A stretch of 64,000 nt of DNA from Mycogone perniciosa (taxonomy: Eukaryota > Ascomycota > Sordariomycetes > Hypocreales > Hypocreaceae): positions 1 to 64,000 of the forward strand of contig JAOALB010000170.1 of NCBI GenBank assembly GCA_025331125.1. Reading direction: 5' to 3'. Of this stretch, positions 35,517-47,199 are shown one piece after another. A program made the position numbers and the translations under genes. The notes beneath the pieces are model-generated. The model was given only the letters and a program-made list of their open reading frames with translations, searched no databases and was not told the DNA's origin. Numbering within the stretch: the first letter of the stretch is position 1; each line of letters opens with the position of its first letter.

Positions 35517-38500
35517 CTTGGTGTAACTACGTTCCCTGGGAGTCGCAAGTTGCGAATCCCCCAAACGGCGAGTGTTGCGCGAGATAGGGATTCCCTCCCA
35601 AAACGACTGAGTCCGCCGGGTATTGCCGGTGTGTGCGCGCGCGTGTGTGTGCGTGTGGCTCGGCTCGAATCACAATGAGGGATGGGAAAATTAGAGAGGG
35701 GCGCTGGTGGTGTCTCTCAACGCCAGACTAGTGGGCGTCAACAAGCGACTCGCGTGATGGAGATGTTCGTGAATAGGTAGGTAGGTAGGTAGGTGCGGAA
35801 CAACGCTGGAGGACGAGAAGCCTGGGGGGACGGGATGATGCAGAATAGCTCCCCTCCTGTTGTCTGTCGTGCGTCGCTGTTGGGTGACCAAGAAGCAGCC
35901 TTGTGTGCGCTTTTGTTTCGTCCGTCTCTGTGCGTCTCGTGCTTCTAGAACTCGAAACCTGCGGCGCTCGCAGCCACGGTGATTTTTTTTGGGGCCTCAA
36001 ATCTCTGCGATGCACGTTGCCGCCAGGATGTGTGCAGTTCCTCCCGTCGGGCTCCGACCAGTCACAGTTACAGTCACAGTCCAATCCAATCTAATGCGGT
36101 CCGACCGAGGCAGAATTGTATGCAGTCGCCTGCACCCGGACAAACAGCCAAGAGGGAGTCGCGCGCGTGTCGGTCGAGGAGGAGGGTGAGATGCTGCGGG
36201 TTGCGGGTTGCGCAGAAAACAGTGGCGATGCAGGCGAAAGGCAGAACGCGAGAGGATGGAGAGGCCAAGCAAGCCTTGAAGGTAGAGGAGCATGGAGGAG
36301 GAATGGGAGTGGATGGAATGGCGCCTGGGGGAGAGAGAGACCTGCTGGCGAGCGGACTTTTGGTGGGGTTGCCGGTGCCAGCAATAGGTCCGGAACACCT
36401 GGAACAGATGGCTCTGGAGCCCTGGAGGCACCCAAAAAGCTGCCAATGGACGCGTAGGGCGCCAAGGGGAGGGGCCATGGGTGGCTGCGCGAGCTAACGA
36501 GGGGGAGGGGTTGCATGGCGAATTAGTGGCCATGTGCGCTAACAAACCCGACCGCCAGGACAGCGGGTAAAGGCAGCATTGGAAGATGCGAGAGCCCTGA
36601 GGCGAGGTTACATCACTTTCATCGACTTGAGCGCCGGCTTGCGTCGAGCTGAGAAAATAAAATAAAATAAAATTGTGCATGCTATTTATTGTAGATAGAT
36701 TATGGATTACTTTGTAAACATCCCAAGAATCCGATACTACGAAGACTTCCATGAGCCACAAGGAATACCATGCGAGGGTTGCATTGGGCTGCTATGGCCC
36801 GGCCTCCTCTTCGGGGAGATACATTCACCTCATCCTTCAACCATTAATTATCCGCGTCCATACGAGTACATGGAAAACTCCGATGGTGACATCGATGTTC
36901 TCAGATACCAACTAGGGTGTGGTAAAGAAGAAGGGAGAAAAAACGCCTAGGAAGGCCGAAGACCCGCAACTCTGAGAAGCTTCATCTACTCGTAGTCCTA
37001 TTGCGAACTTCTCCAATGTTTCGACATCTCTTCCCAGCTGGCATACCTCACAAACGAAACTGCTAGTTTACGTTGTGGTAGTAGTAGCAATTTCGCACTC
37101 TCTTCCACATGCCAAGTGAGCACGTCGCCATCTCGTTTGATGGTGAAACGCCATGAAATGCCCTTGACGGGACCGGCAACTTATCGATTGCACCGGTTCT
37201 CTCGTTTCAACAACTTCTCGTGGGACCTGCAATAATTTCCCACAGTCAGGGATACGCAAAATTACCCTTGTCCTTCTTACTCATTCGTGCCGCCGTCGTA
37301 TACTATGTGGCTTATTTCAATGTCCGATGGGGCCGTGACGCCTGCACCGGGCCCATTGTTATCATGAAGTTTGCTTCCAATGTTTGCTGCTGCTCGATAA
37401 CTGGAGTCGAGCAGGGCCATGTGTTCTTCATGTCGTTCAAGCCTCGAGGCTGAGCCCACGGCGGCAAACTCTGCCCAGTGTCGCATCGGGCGACTCTCAG
37501 CCCTCCATCATAGCCGCCATGACCCCCTTGAGACCGGATCTGGCCTTCAACCGCTCAACCTTATGCGTCTCGCGATCTGGCCCGCCAGCTGATCCTCCGT
37601 CCTAACACCCTAGTCCGGCGCTACACAAATGAGATCTTTTTACATCAAACATCAAGTCCCCACCTCTTTTGGCGGGTAGGCGGATGACCCGTTGCTTCGT
37701 ACGGAGTAATACATGGGCAAATTGTAGTATGTGCGCCACAGGGCTGATGTTGAGATCCTTTGTGGTTTGCATTGACAAACGCAAATCCACCGTGCTTGGT
37801 GAGCAATGCCTCAATAGTGAGGCTGAGGATCTAATTTGGGGGTCGTTAATTTGGATCGTCGTGATTCCATATCATCTAATACTCAAGCTCTCTACTGGAG
37901 AATGAGGAGCCGTCCTTCATCAGTACTCGTAGATTTATTGTTTAATATGTGGTAGTAACCCAGCAATAAATCTCACAGCTATTAATCAAGCACACATTTA
38001 TATAAGACGCTATGAAGTAGTACTACTAGTAGTTATATCATGGTATCCTGAGACTCTAACATGGAGCAAGCAAGACATGGTCAAGGCGTGAGGTGGAACA
38101 GGTATGAAGATGAATGAATCAATTCAGATGTTCGTCGACGAAGGAGCTGTACTCCTGACAGTCGAACAGGCTCAAGTCGCGTTGGCCCTGTATAGACAAC
38201 GAGTGGGACGTCCTAATGTTATATACGTCGTGAAGGGTATTACCGGACTCCATACGCCTTAAGCAAACCACACTCCCCCCGACCTGAACCAGAACCACAC
38301 TAAGCCAAGCAAAATCGACTTTTCCAAGTATTATCCACGTCGCCACCCTGTGTGCCACATCGCCCAAGTCCATCCGACATAAAGGTCCTTTTCATGTCAC
38401 TGCTACTGTGGAGCATATGATGGCCGCTAGCGGTGAAAGCGGAAGTCTGAGGTGAAAGTTAGAAGGAAAGCTGTCGCAAATGAGAAAATCGTATCAAGGC

Positions 38501-38772
38501 AGACGTCATCGTCCGCAGCTGCTCAATGATTGGAGTCGACAAAAGAAAATCAAGCTGTCCGAGGTCGAGCTGAAACAAATAGGCACTTAAGCGAATTCGA
38601 CACGTTGGGACCGTTTCTACATGAACGTTTAGGCATCGCCTGCGATGGCAATGTATATCGTGGCACGCTCCGAGGGCGGCCATTACGCGCTTGCGTCTCC
38701 CGAATGATAAGGTCAGTGTGCAGATGCCGCACGTGATGCTTAGAGACGAAGCGAAAAGAAAATGCAAGGAGA
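35517..38772. other. 3.3 kb intergenic region without a supported gene
   Basis: The longest gene-free stretch, upstream of BEM1 and downstream of the Thp3-like gene. It contains an alternating GTGTGCGCGCG run near 35630-35660, a GGTA microsatellite at 35774-35794, a GC-rich block at 36100-36550, an AAAAT run at about 36653-36673 and TACGGAGTA at 37700-37708. Small frames at 36702-36950 and 38119-38373 have no recognisable domain or splice partner and are left out. A small species-specific gene cannot be ruled out. Confidence 0.45.
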
Positions 38773-40466
38773 TCAGATCTGGCCCTTGATGTCCACTTTC
38801 TGGAAGGCTGTGGCTCTAGGGTTCTCGAAGAGCGCGCCAGCTTTACCAGTCAGGAACGCAATGTACTCAGTACGATCTTCAAGCAGGTGCTGGCCTTGGT
38901 AATCGATGATGAACTGGGCGGCATCTGCATCAGACTCGAAGCCGAGTTCCTCTGTGATGAATCGCAGCTTAACATCAGGCTTGTATCTATCGGGGCATAC
39001 GTTAGTACTAGATCAGCAACAGAAGGAAGGGAGAGAACATACCCCTTGCAGATATTGCATAGAGCTCCGAGGCGCTCCCTAACGACGAACATATCCATGA
39101 GATATGCACCCATGTTGGGTGTATCCAGGTAAAGCTGGAAGAACTTATGATAGTTTCCCAGAGCCAACGCAGAACGGACTTCAAGCGCATGCTTGATCGG
39201 ACGTTCCTCTCTCTCAGCTGCTGTTAGATCTGCCAATGTGTCGTTCAACCCGGTACGGTTGGCAGTGTGGATGAAGTACAGAATACGATACGCCTTAAAT
39301 TCAACGGGGTTGCCTTTCAAGCCCATTGCGTACAGGGAACGCAGTTGGGTCTGGCACTGATTATACTCACCGATATCCCCCTTCTCCAAGGCAATCCGGG
39401 CGTGGATTTCATAGACGGAAACTGTGAACTCATTCTTGATGCGCTGGACGGTAAGATCTTGTCGCATGGATTTGAACTGATCGCAGATGTAAGAGTAGTT
39501 GCTCTCCTTCCTCCACTTCTTCTTCAAAAAGTCCAAGGTCTGACGAAGGATACTTTCAGGCCTGACATTGGATGGGACAGGAGGGGCAGTAAGGCGGAGA
39601 TACTTCTTTTCAAGGACTTCGCAAGTACCAATGATTGGGCCGGAGCTTGGAGGTGGCGAGCTTGGCAAGATGTTGGCTGCCTTGTATTCGTTCTCGAAAC
39701 GGCGCTTGCGCTTGTTCGCTTCCTTCTGGAACTTACTGGATTTCGGCATGGCATCATCGAAGGCGGCACGCTTGTCGGGGGACGAGTACGAGATGCGGTC
39801 CTCAAGGGACGGCCGAGAGTTAGCAGAGTGCCACGGAGGCAACGAGGAGGGTTCTTCATTGGAGAATTCGGAAGACTTCCGCTTTCTCGGGTTGAGGGAC
39901 TCAGATGAGGCAAATTGAGGGGAGACCACTACACTAGCACGAAGCTGGAGTTGTGCCTCACGGTCGGCTTTGACCAACGCCTGGGGCAGGGGCACTACAT
40001 CCCAGTTGATGGTGTAAAGCGTGCCGTTCTCTTTTGCGGTACCAATAGTGTCCTTGAGCTTCGCCTCCAGTTCTGCACGAGACACCGAGGGGTCATCATT
40101 TTGAGGAAGGAATGATCTTTGGACATAGCTGCGGACTGACTCCGGCCATTCTGTCCTGCCTTTGGATTGCTCTTGTGCAGCTGGTGAAGTAACAGTCCCA
40201 ACCGATGTGCCTGGTGCCTGATGGCTAGTTGTTGCGGTATTAGATTGGTACGCGCTGTATGACTGTGCTGGAGCAACGTAAGGGCCAAAGCTCTGTCGCA
40301 CTTGAACGGCAATGTACCCAGGGTCTGCAACACCGGTTAGCATCCCAGAGCCTCCAGACATGTGTTGAAAGGATGTCATACTCGCTGGATAAGCGTAGGA
40401 TGGTGGTGCAGCCTGTTGGGAGGCCACGCCAGGCGCGTGCTGGGTGGCGGACCAACCCGGCATCAT
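38773..40466 (-). CDS. THP3: Thp3/LENG8-type SAC3/GANP-domain protein
   Basis: Two exons, 40466-39043 and 38986-38773, with a 56-nt intron (GTATGT, TACTAAC branch site, GATAG), give 545 aa; the join restores ICKGYKPDVKLRF. The N-terminal half is low-complexity, rich in Ser, Pro, Gln and Tyr, with a basic patch NPRKRKSS. The SAC3/GANP region starts near KKYLRLTAPPVPSNVRP and includes the diagnostic SYICDQFKSMRQDLTVQ and EFTVSVYEIHARIALE, then the PCI-like helices and winged-helix end (FITEELGFES, EYIAFL). Yeast Thp3 with Csn12 acts in transcription elongation and mRNA maturation, and LENG8 in nuclear RNA quality control; a nuclear role is expected. SAC3 itself is much longer. Confidence 0.9.
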
Positions 40467-41076
40467 GATGGCGGCTGAGAGCTGAGAGCTGAATGCTGAA
40501 GTTAGTTGTACTGGATATGATTTCGTGGTCCGCGATGGTAAGGCTGAGATCGGTCAAGCGACGAAAATGAAGGATGATGGTCTTGGGTTTTTCGGGATGA
40601 CTTTAGGGGACGAGGGTGGAGAGTTGGGCTGCGGTTGAAGTGTGGGCACGACGTGGCGGTTAAAGCCCCGTGACCTGCTGTCGGTAAAACTACGGCTATT
40701 GGTTTTTTTTCTTGACTAGCTGTGTGCGTCATTCCGTGCAGCGTGTCATAAGTGGGGCATCTCATTGGCATCTCTTATCTAGTACTCCGTACTTCGTACT
40801 ACTACTCACGATACTGTCGTGGCCATGACCATATATGTATAATGATGGGCATACCATGATTTAACGTTTGATGACAAGCTCAAACTTCAACCACTGAAGG
40901 CTTTCCCCAGGAGAAATCCACTTTCCTTTCACCTAATCGGCCTGAGCTTCTGCTGCCGAGGCAAACCTTTTATCGTCACGCGACAGGGCTGATACTAGCA
41001 TACGCAACGTTGAATGCCACCAAGCCTGGACTGATCAACGTTTGGCAGCCGGCTCCTTGCCACTGCGATATGACGG
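40467..41076. other. divergent intergenic region, THP3-like / VPS36
   Basis: Shared upstream region. TACTCCGTA (40793) and TACTTCGTA (40800) overlap head to tail. No gene is seen. Confidence 0.65.
40793..40808. repeat. overlapping TACTCCGTA and TACTTCGTA words
   Basis: The two variants of the dispersed 9-bp word are fused through a shared TA in the THP3-like / VPS36 divergent spacer. Confidence 0.8.
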
Positions 41077-43060
41077 ATGTTCCTAAAACACATCGACCTG
41101 ACTACTGCACTGCGGCCTTCTTATTTGCCGGATGAGGTGTTACTCTTTGTCCAGGACAATGTCGGGCTGTACGAGGGGTAAGCCGTCCCCCTTCTTTAGC
41201 GGGGCAAAAGATCACAAGGAGTTGATAAGATGATGCAGCAAATTCAAGCTTCCGAGCCAGCAAAACGGCCAGGTTTACTTGACATCTCATCGCATATGCT
41301 ACGTCGACAAGGACGAGCCAAGGAAGAACTCGGCTGCTCTTAATCTCAAGGAAGTGGACCGATATGAGTTCTATGCTGGGTTCTTGAAGTCCTCGCCCAA
41401 GATCACCATTGTTCCGAAGCCGTTGAAACGGTCAGCGCTTCATGGCCGGGTGTCCAACTCAGGATCATCGCCGCGTGGCGGCTCTCCTTCTCCCGCCTTG
41501 ACGGACAGTGCTTCTAGGCCTCCTCCAGAACCTCCAGCTCTCACCACCGCGACCTGGGTGTGCACCATATGCAGTTTCTCTAACCCAGTGCCATCCAACT
41601 TTGACCCGGTCGCTGCTAATGCCCATACACCTCTCCCTCCATGTCTAGCATGCGGAATTAAACCAACCTTGCCTCATGTTCTGAAGGCAGCAATTACCAA
41701 CGCTAGCAATCGTCCCTCGCCTTCACCGGCCCCTAGCTATGCTGTGCGGCCTGGACAGTCGGATATATGGTCACCGTCACAATACGGCGAGTCCCCCTCG
41801 CAGTCGAGCTCAAGCCTTCACAGTCTTCCAGCGAATCCGACCGATTCTACTGCCTCCTTCCAATGCCCACGATGTACTTTCTCAAACCATCCATCATTGC
41901 TCTCATGCGAGATGTGCGGAGGCCCGCTGCTATCCCAAGGCTCTGCTTCAACACCATCTCTCTCAACATCAGATCTTAGCAGAACGCAATCTCCAGGCCC
42001 GGTGAAGGACGGCACAGGCAAACCAGGCCAGGGCGGTATCGGCGAGAGCATCAAAGTCTCCTTTCGCGGGGGAGGCGAGAAGATCTTCTACGAAAGACTA
42101 AAGGGTGCCATGACGCAGCGTAAGTGGCTGCTGCACAATGCACCTCCAGCACCAAGGAGCAACCGTACACATGATGATAATCCCGCCAACGGGTCATCTA
42201 GTGGCACAACTACCAGCAGGACTAAGACTGCTGGTATCGCTGGGTTGGAGCAGCTAGGCTTGAACATGCGTAAAAACAACGAGATATTAATAGGTAGTGC
42301 TTTTGAAGATCTCGAGGCTTTGATGGCTTCAGCCAAGGAGGTTATCGCCTTGGCTGAGCGGTTTGCTCGCCAATCCAACGGGGTGTCTTCGGAGGAAAAC
42401 GCCATATTAGCCGAATCCGCCAGTCAACTTGGACTGGTCACAACGAAAGACATTGTGGGCGGAGGAGGCTCTGAGTCCCTCTATCTCTCCGAATTGTCTC
42501 GGAATCTTGCAGAGTTTCTAACGGATGACTCAAGAGGCGTTCTCAAGAAGGCGGGCGGCATCCTTACCCTAGTCCAGCTCTGGGCCATGTTCAACAGAGC
42601 ACGCGGCGGGGTTGAGCTTGTAAGTCCCATGGACTTTGAAAAGGCAGCTCAGATGTGGGAAAGCCTCAAGCTTCCCGTAAGACTACGCACATTCCGAAGT
42701 GGAGTTATGGTCGTACAAGCTCGTGATCGCACAGACGAGACAACCATCAAGTCGATATTGTCCTGGTTACAAGACCTGCATGAGTTTCCACCGGAACGGG
42801 AGGTTGCATGGGACTGGCGAGAGTTTGGACGCGGTGTTACCGCGCAAGAAGCCGCCGAACGATTCGGGTGGAGTCTTGGTGTGGCAGAAGAGGAGCTGCT
42901 GATGGCCGAGGAGCATGGGGCTCTGTGCCGCGAGGAGGGACTCGAGGGTTTGAAGTTCTGGAAGAACTATATTGGAACAAGTGAAGTCCCGTCGCGGAAA
43001 CGCGATGTTCCGGATGACACTGATATTGAGAGGCGTTTAAGAGAGGCTGGTATCTTATAA
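41077..43060 (+). CDS. VPS36: VPS36, ESCRT-II subunit
   Basis: Two exons, 41077-41177 and 41239-43060, with a 61-nt intron (GTAAGC to GATGCAG), give 640 aa. The join restores the start of the GLUE domain: DEVLLFVQDNVGLYEG then KFKLPSQQNGQVYLTSHRICYVD. The GLUE domain is split by an insertion with two NZF zinc fingers: Cys142, 145, 169 and 172 (WVCTICSF, CLACG) and Cys243, 246, 257 and 260 (CPRCTF, CEMCG). The second GLUE half (IKVSFRGGGEKIFYERL) and the EAP45-type winged-helix core follow (GGILTLVQLWAMFNRARGG, SPMDF). In ESCRT-II, Vps36 binds ubiquitin and phosphoinositides on endosomes to sort membrane cargo to the vacuole. The two-NZF arrangement is as in budding yeast. Confidence 0.96.
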
Positions 43061-43425
43061 CTGCTGAATGATAGACGAAATAAACGCATCTAATGCATCA
43101 TTTGGATATCGTTGCTGGCCACACACAGTAGATAGACCCAAGTCTCAATGATAGCCTATGTCTCCCTCCAAGTCATGCGTTAAAGCAACGACCTTGGGAG
43201 ATGCGTAGCAACTAAAATGCAGGTCAAACTGTGCCTACATGTACCCGTACAAAATCAAACTATGCCCCAACTCCATAGCCGATACCTGCCAGAACTCCGT
43301 GATTGTGCCATGCCTCTTCCAATGTAATTCCAATGCCAACAGGCGATCAAAGCCGTCGAAGCCAACCCACATATACCCTATGTCATAAAATCATGTCGCT
43401 ATAGTCATGGCCAATGTGGTGGTTT
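43061..43425. other. convergent 3' spacer
   Basis: Between the 3' ends of VPS36 and the CENP-B-type gene. Nothing recognised. Confidence 0.65.
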
Positions 43426-44553
43426 TTATACCACAACATGTGTTGACATGTGTTCCACCGCTTCCTTGATGGACCGCAACATCCTCTGGTTAACGCAGAA
43501 GGGACACCGGAGTGGTCTATCGTGCGTGGAAATGGGCACGTCAGAATGTATTGGCGTAAGTGTTAGATCAGGGGCCATCTCCTGGGCAGGCGTAGCAAAG
43601 CGAGGATCAGAGGCTGCCCTACCGCCCGGCGTTGATATGATCCCTTGGGGCTGGAGGCCCGCCCTCTCGGCACGCTCACGTTCTTCCCTCACGGCGGCAG
43701 CTTGTTCCTCAGCGGCCTGTTCTTCCTGCTGGAGCTGACGAAGGGCGTTTTGGAGCACTACTTCCGGATCATCATCGGCGTATAGGTGCTGTTCAGGCTG
43801 TGGCGGAGGCAACGCCGGTTCGGGTGCGAGGGGTGGTAGTGTCGCTGCATGAGCATTATTTAGCCGCCGGACAATTTCGTCTCGAACCAACGCGCATGTA
43901 TTGAGGCTAGACTCAACACCTACAACACGCAGCACTTGTTCCCTAATAGCAGCAGGACTCGTCTCGGCAGCAATGGCCATGAAGCGAGGTACACAGTCGG
44001 CCAGATAGTCAATATCCTCTGCAGGGTTGATTCCACCATCGCCATGGCGTCGTTGGCGCCTAATCAAAAGACCATATCTCTTCTTGAAGCGGTGGATCCA
44101 GCCAGGCGAGAATTCTGGTGGGGTCTCCTCTTTATATCGCGGCAGTTGGTTGAAGATGGACTTGGCCTTTTCACCGAGCTCCTCATTGGTGGGCTGGCGT
44201 CCCGATGCTTGGACTTGCTGGTACCATAGCAGCACGAGCTTCTCAACATCGGGCCAGTTGCCAAAGCGAAGCCGCGACCCTGACAGCTGCGGGTTGTCGC
44301 CGTCGAGGCGCGAATACTTCGGAGACAGAGAGTGGGAGACAGTCGACTGGCTGATCTGCTGGCCGTATTGGGCATAAAACCACTCAATGCACGCCTTGTG
44401 CGACGGTCGGATGTTCTGGCCATTTGCCCATCGTCGCAAAGCACGACGCTGATCAAGCGTCAGCGAGTGCCGCTCCTTTGGTGTCGACGCTGACGTTGAG
44501 ATATCGGTGGTGTCAGCGGGCACCAGAGCCGGGTCTGTAGGCGCGGCAGACAT
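43426..44553 (-). CDS. CENP-B-type helix-turn-helix DNA-binding protein
   Basis: A single exon of 375 aa. The first DNA-binding unit is an N-terminal CENP-B/psq-like helix-turn-helix (about 25-85: LTLDQRRALRRWANG, SQSTVSHSLSPKYSRL). The second is a Tc5/CENPB-type domain (about 95-165: WPDVEKLVLLWYQQVQ, SPGWIHRFKKRYGL). A helical region, a Pro-rich linker and a coiled coil rich in Glu/Gln/Ala follow. The C-terminus has a possible single zinc finger, CPFCVNQR with EAVEHMSTH. There is no DDE transposase domain, no inverted repeats are evident, and the gene sits among housekeeping genes, so it looks like a domesticated pogo-type protein rather than a live element. Fission-yeast relatives (Abp1/Cbh) bind centromeres and origins; the role here is unknown. 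Confidence 0.82.
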   Translation of the reverse strand: MSAAPTDPALVPADTTDISTSASTPKERHSLTLDQRRALRRWANGQNIRPSHKACIEWFYAQYGQQISQSTVSHSLSPKYSRLDGDNPQLSGSRLRFGNWPDVEKLVLLWYQQVQASGRQPTNEELGEKAKSIFNQLPRYKEETPPEFSPGWIHRFKKRYGLLIRRQRRHGDGGINPAEDIDYLADCVPRFMAIAAETSPAAIREQVLRVVGVESSLNTCALVRDEIVRRLNNAHAATLPPLAPEPALPPPQPEQHLYADDDPEVVLQNALRQLQQEEQAAEEQAAAVREERERAERAGLQPQGIISTPGGRAASDPRFATPAQEMAPDLTLTPIHSDVPISTHDRPLRCPFCVNQRMLRSIKEAVEHMSTHVVV

Positions 44554-46426
44554 CCTAGTAATCGATCCTCCCTAAATGGTTTATGACTTGGCGTCTTCTC
44601 GAAGATTGCAATCGTTGTATCCGAAGGCGATGTGGGATTGTTTCGATTAGGAGATGCGAAAAATGAGGTGGCGGGGTTTGTCAGGTGTTTTCTCGAGCTG
44701 TGGCGCAGCGAAAAAAAAGACATACACGTGACTTGGAGCGGCATTTCCAAAAGCATAAACCGACATGTTGCATGCGCGAGGAAATGGCAGTATGATTGCT
44801 CGAAAGAGGGCTGAGTGGATGTATTATTTTCAAGGTCAATTGATGCAGTGCTCCTCTGTATGCATGTCGGCCATATGTTCTTGCTGCTTCGATTTCCGGA
44901 GGCGGTTTAGCTAAGTTGTTCCTTGTAGCACATACTCTGTAGTTATGCGATTCCGAAAATTCAAGGGTTAGAAGCATCTTCGCATAACCCAGTTAACGAT
45001 TTGCTCTGGCTATGCTTATACCCCTCCTAATCAGACATGCCATATTCGCAGCCCACCGAGGTTTCATATTATCTGGGTATCCATAACATACCTAAGAGGT
45101 TCCAGTTCTTAACCTTTTCTATACTTGGTGCTACTGCCTTTATCGCGCCACAATTACCCGCTTGCCGTCTTATTTTGCTGAACTGCTACGGCCAGGACGA
45201 TTAATTCTTCCCTTCTGTTTATCGATTACATACGGAGTTGTGTTGTCTGAGCTGAAGTAAGGCCCATTGGCCGAAAGTCATCCATAGCACTTGGTTACTT
45301 CACAAGTTAAGTTCAATTCACCAAATTGAGACATATTTTGAAACAAAATATTAGATGGAGAAGTGAATTCACATCCATGGTAGGCAGTGGCAAGTGTTGA
45401 GGACTTTTCAATTATTTTCGTGCACTGATGATGCAGATTAAAAAGTCCGCGTTCCGTACACCTCCTACACGAGGTCGCATTCGCACCATGTGGTTGCAAC
45501 TTTTAGTCTGCTAGAGAAACCTTTTACCTCCCGATCCCGATCTGAACTTTCCAAGTCAATTTGATTTTGATTGAAGTAATGACTCCCCAACCTGTCAGAG
45601 AGGCGCTCACCTGCCCCAACATCGTAGTCGCAACCTGTTATATCAGCATGTTTTGAAAGCTTGCTGACTCTTTCCGCCTAACCTTTGACAGCGTCTTGTA
45701 GTCTCTCGCATGTGATAATCGCTTTAACCGTGATTGTATTGAGAATACTGCAGGTTCCCGGAACCGTGAGTGAGACCCGACCTCCCTTTCCCTCGAACGC
45801 ATCAGGTGTCAGTGATTGAGAGAGGATTTGTCTGCCTCTGGCCGACAACTCGTAAGTTCTGTCATGAACGTTGGTTGTATCTGCCCCAATATTGCACACT
45901 CGCAAGGCCCTTCCCTGTCGATTCACAACTATCAGATTGCAACATTGAAGTTGACCCTGTTCCAAAGTCGCGGTATTTCAATGACACGGGTTTGTCATTC
46001 TTGAGCATTACATTGACTCACCAAAGGCATGCTACACTGTTTGCAGGGCCCAGCACGACAACGGACCTACCAATATCTCAAGAGTTGCACCACTAGAATA
46101 ACAAGCGAAATGGCACTGATTCGTTCCAAACTCTTTCGTTTTGCAGAGTGTCCGAATATCTCCTAAATGTCGATGATTCAATATCCGGCAAAGAAACGAG
46201 CGGATGCACGCAGCCACGCATTGTTGGGTAATTTCAGTGCGTCACGAGATGAAGCGAAAATAGAAGAACGAAGGCACAAGTGAATATCGCTGCCGTTGGC
46301 GCGGGCATCGTTGGTTTTTCGGGAGGACGAATCGCATCGTTTCTATCCTTAGAGAGGTCGTCTCTCTAGACGTTTATGTACATCACATCGTACAAGCTCA
46401 ACGTTGGTAGCCACACTATTCCCCAT
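44554..46426. other. intergenic region without a supported gene
   Basis: Upstream of the CENP-B-type gene and downstream of ATP19. A 95-codon frame on the minus strand at 45678-45965 has a protein-like composition with a few cysteines but no domain or clear start exon. A near-match TACGGAGTt is at 45231. No gene is called. Confidence 0.45.
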
Positions 46427-46764
46427 TTACTGCTTCTTCTCCTGCTCCTCCATGAACTTCCTGCTTATTGTCAGCTAACGGATCCTCTCAGCGGTAAACC
46501 GAATATCACGCACTTGATGAAGTCGGCCTCATCAGAGCTCGAGGCGTTGATCGGCGGGGTCGCAGCAACGGTGGTCTTCTTGGGTCCGGAGGTGGCGAAG
46601 TAGACACCGCCGACAAGAGTGGCCAACCAGCCCATGGCAAGCTGCCATTCTAATTAGCCCATGCGATCCGAGGACTTGGAAAAGAGTTGCGGTTTTCGGG
46701 GAAATCATACGTAGTGGCCGCCGACCTGTCGGCCAGCAATCGTGTAGGTAGCAACACCGGCCAT
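46427..46764 (-). CDS. ATP19: ATP19, F-type ATP synthase subunit k
   Basis: A small three-exon gene found by joining short pieces: 46764-46711, 46641-46514 and 46460-46427, with introns of 69 and 53 nt (GTATGA to GGCAG, GTGCGT to AGCAG). It encodes 71 aa: MAGVATYTIAGRQVGGHY, then LAMGWLATLVGGVYFATS with GPKKTT, then PPINASSSDEADFIKKF and a charged end. One transmembrane helix precedes the matrix- or space-facing tail. The ATSGPKK and PPINASSSDE elements match fungal Atp19. It belongs to the dimer-specific part of the mitochondrial inner-membrane F1Fo ATP synthase and helps dimer stability and cristae shape. The splice joins are all in phase, which supports the model. Confidence 0.9.
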
Positions 46765-47199
46765 TGTGACTTTGATTAGAGACTCGGAGAGGGGCGGAGG
46801 AAGAATGGGCAGAAATCAATGGGTCGGAGGAGAATTGATGATGGCGATGGTCTTTGCCGAGATAGTACCTCAAAAATGGATACTTGTGCCTGGAATTGCA
46901 GGCTGACCGTGGTCGACGTCGCGGCTATTCCTCGGCCCGGCTGTGGCGCACTCCCACGAGCAGTTCTGCCCAAGCCACCAATGCCCGCCATTCGACGTCA
47001 CAGGGCTTGGGCATTCCATCACCAGCACTTTATAGCGGGAGTTCCTTTGCTCCCGAACCCCGAAATTGCCTAAAGCAGCGCTATCTGCCATTTGCTTGAT
47101 TCTGTCGTCGTTGCGCGCATCTGATTGATCTATTCTTGCATCCATCAATCTCACTCAAGTTCTCGCCCTCTCTCCAATTCTGCTGATCCTCAATTCATC
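46765..47199. other. divergent intergenic region, ATP19 / MTP18
   Basis: Shared upstream region of two mitochondrial-protein genes transcribed away from each other, only 435 bp long. A common control element is possible, but I could not identify one. No gene is seen. Confidence 0.55.

Noticed and set aside
36702..36950. 82-codon frame in the long BEM1 spacer
   Set aside because: No domain, no partner exon, composition not convincing.
38119..38373. 84-codon minus-strand frame upstream of BEM1 spacer end
   Set aside because: No recognised features; a single unspliced short frame is expected by chance in 3 kb.
45678..45965. 95-codon minus-strand frame with a secreted-protein look
   Set aside because: No signal peptide, no clear start exon, no recognised family; could be chance.
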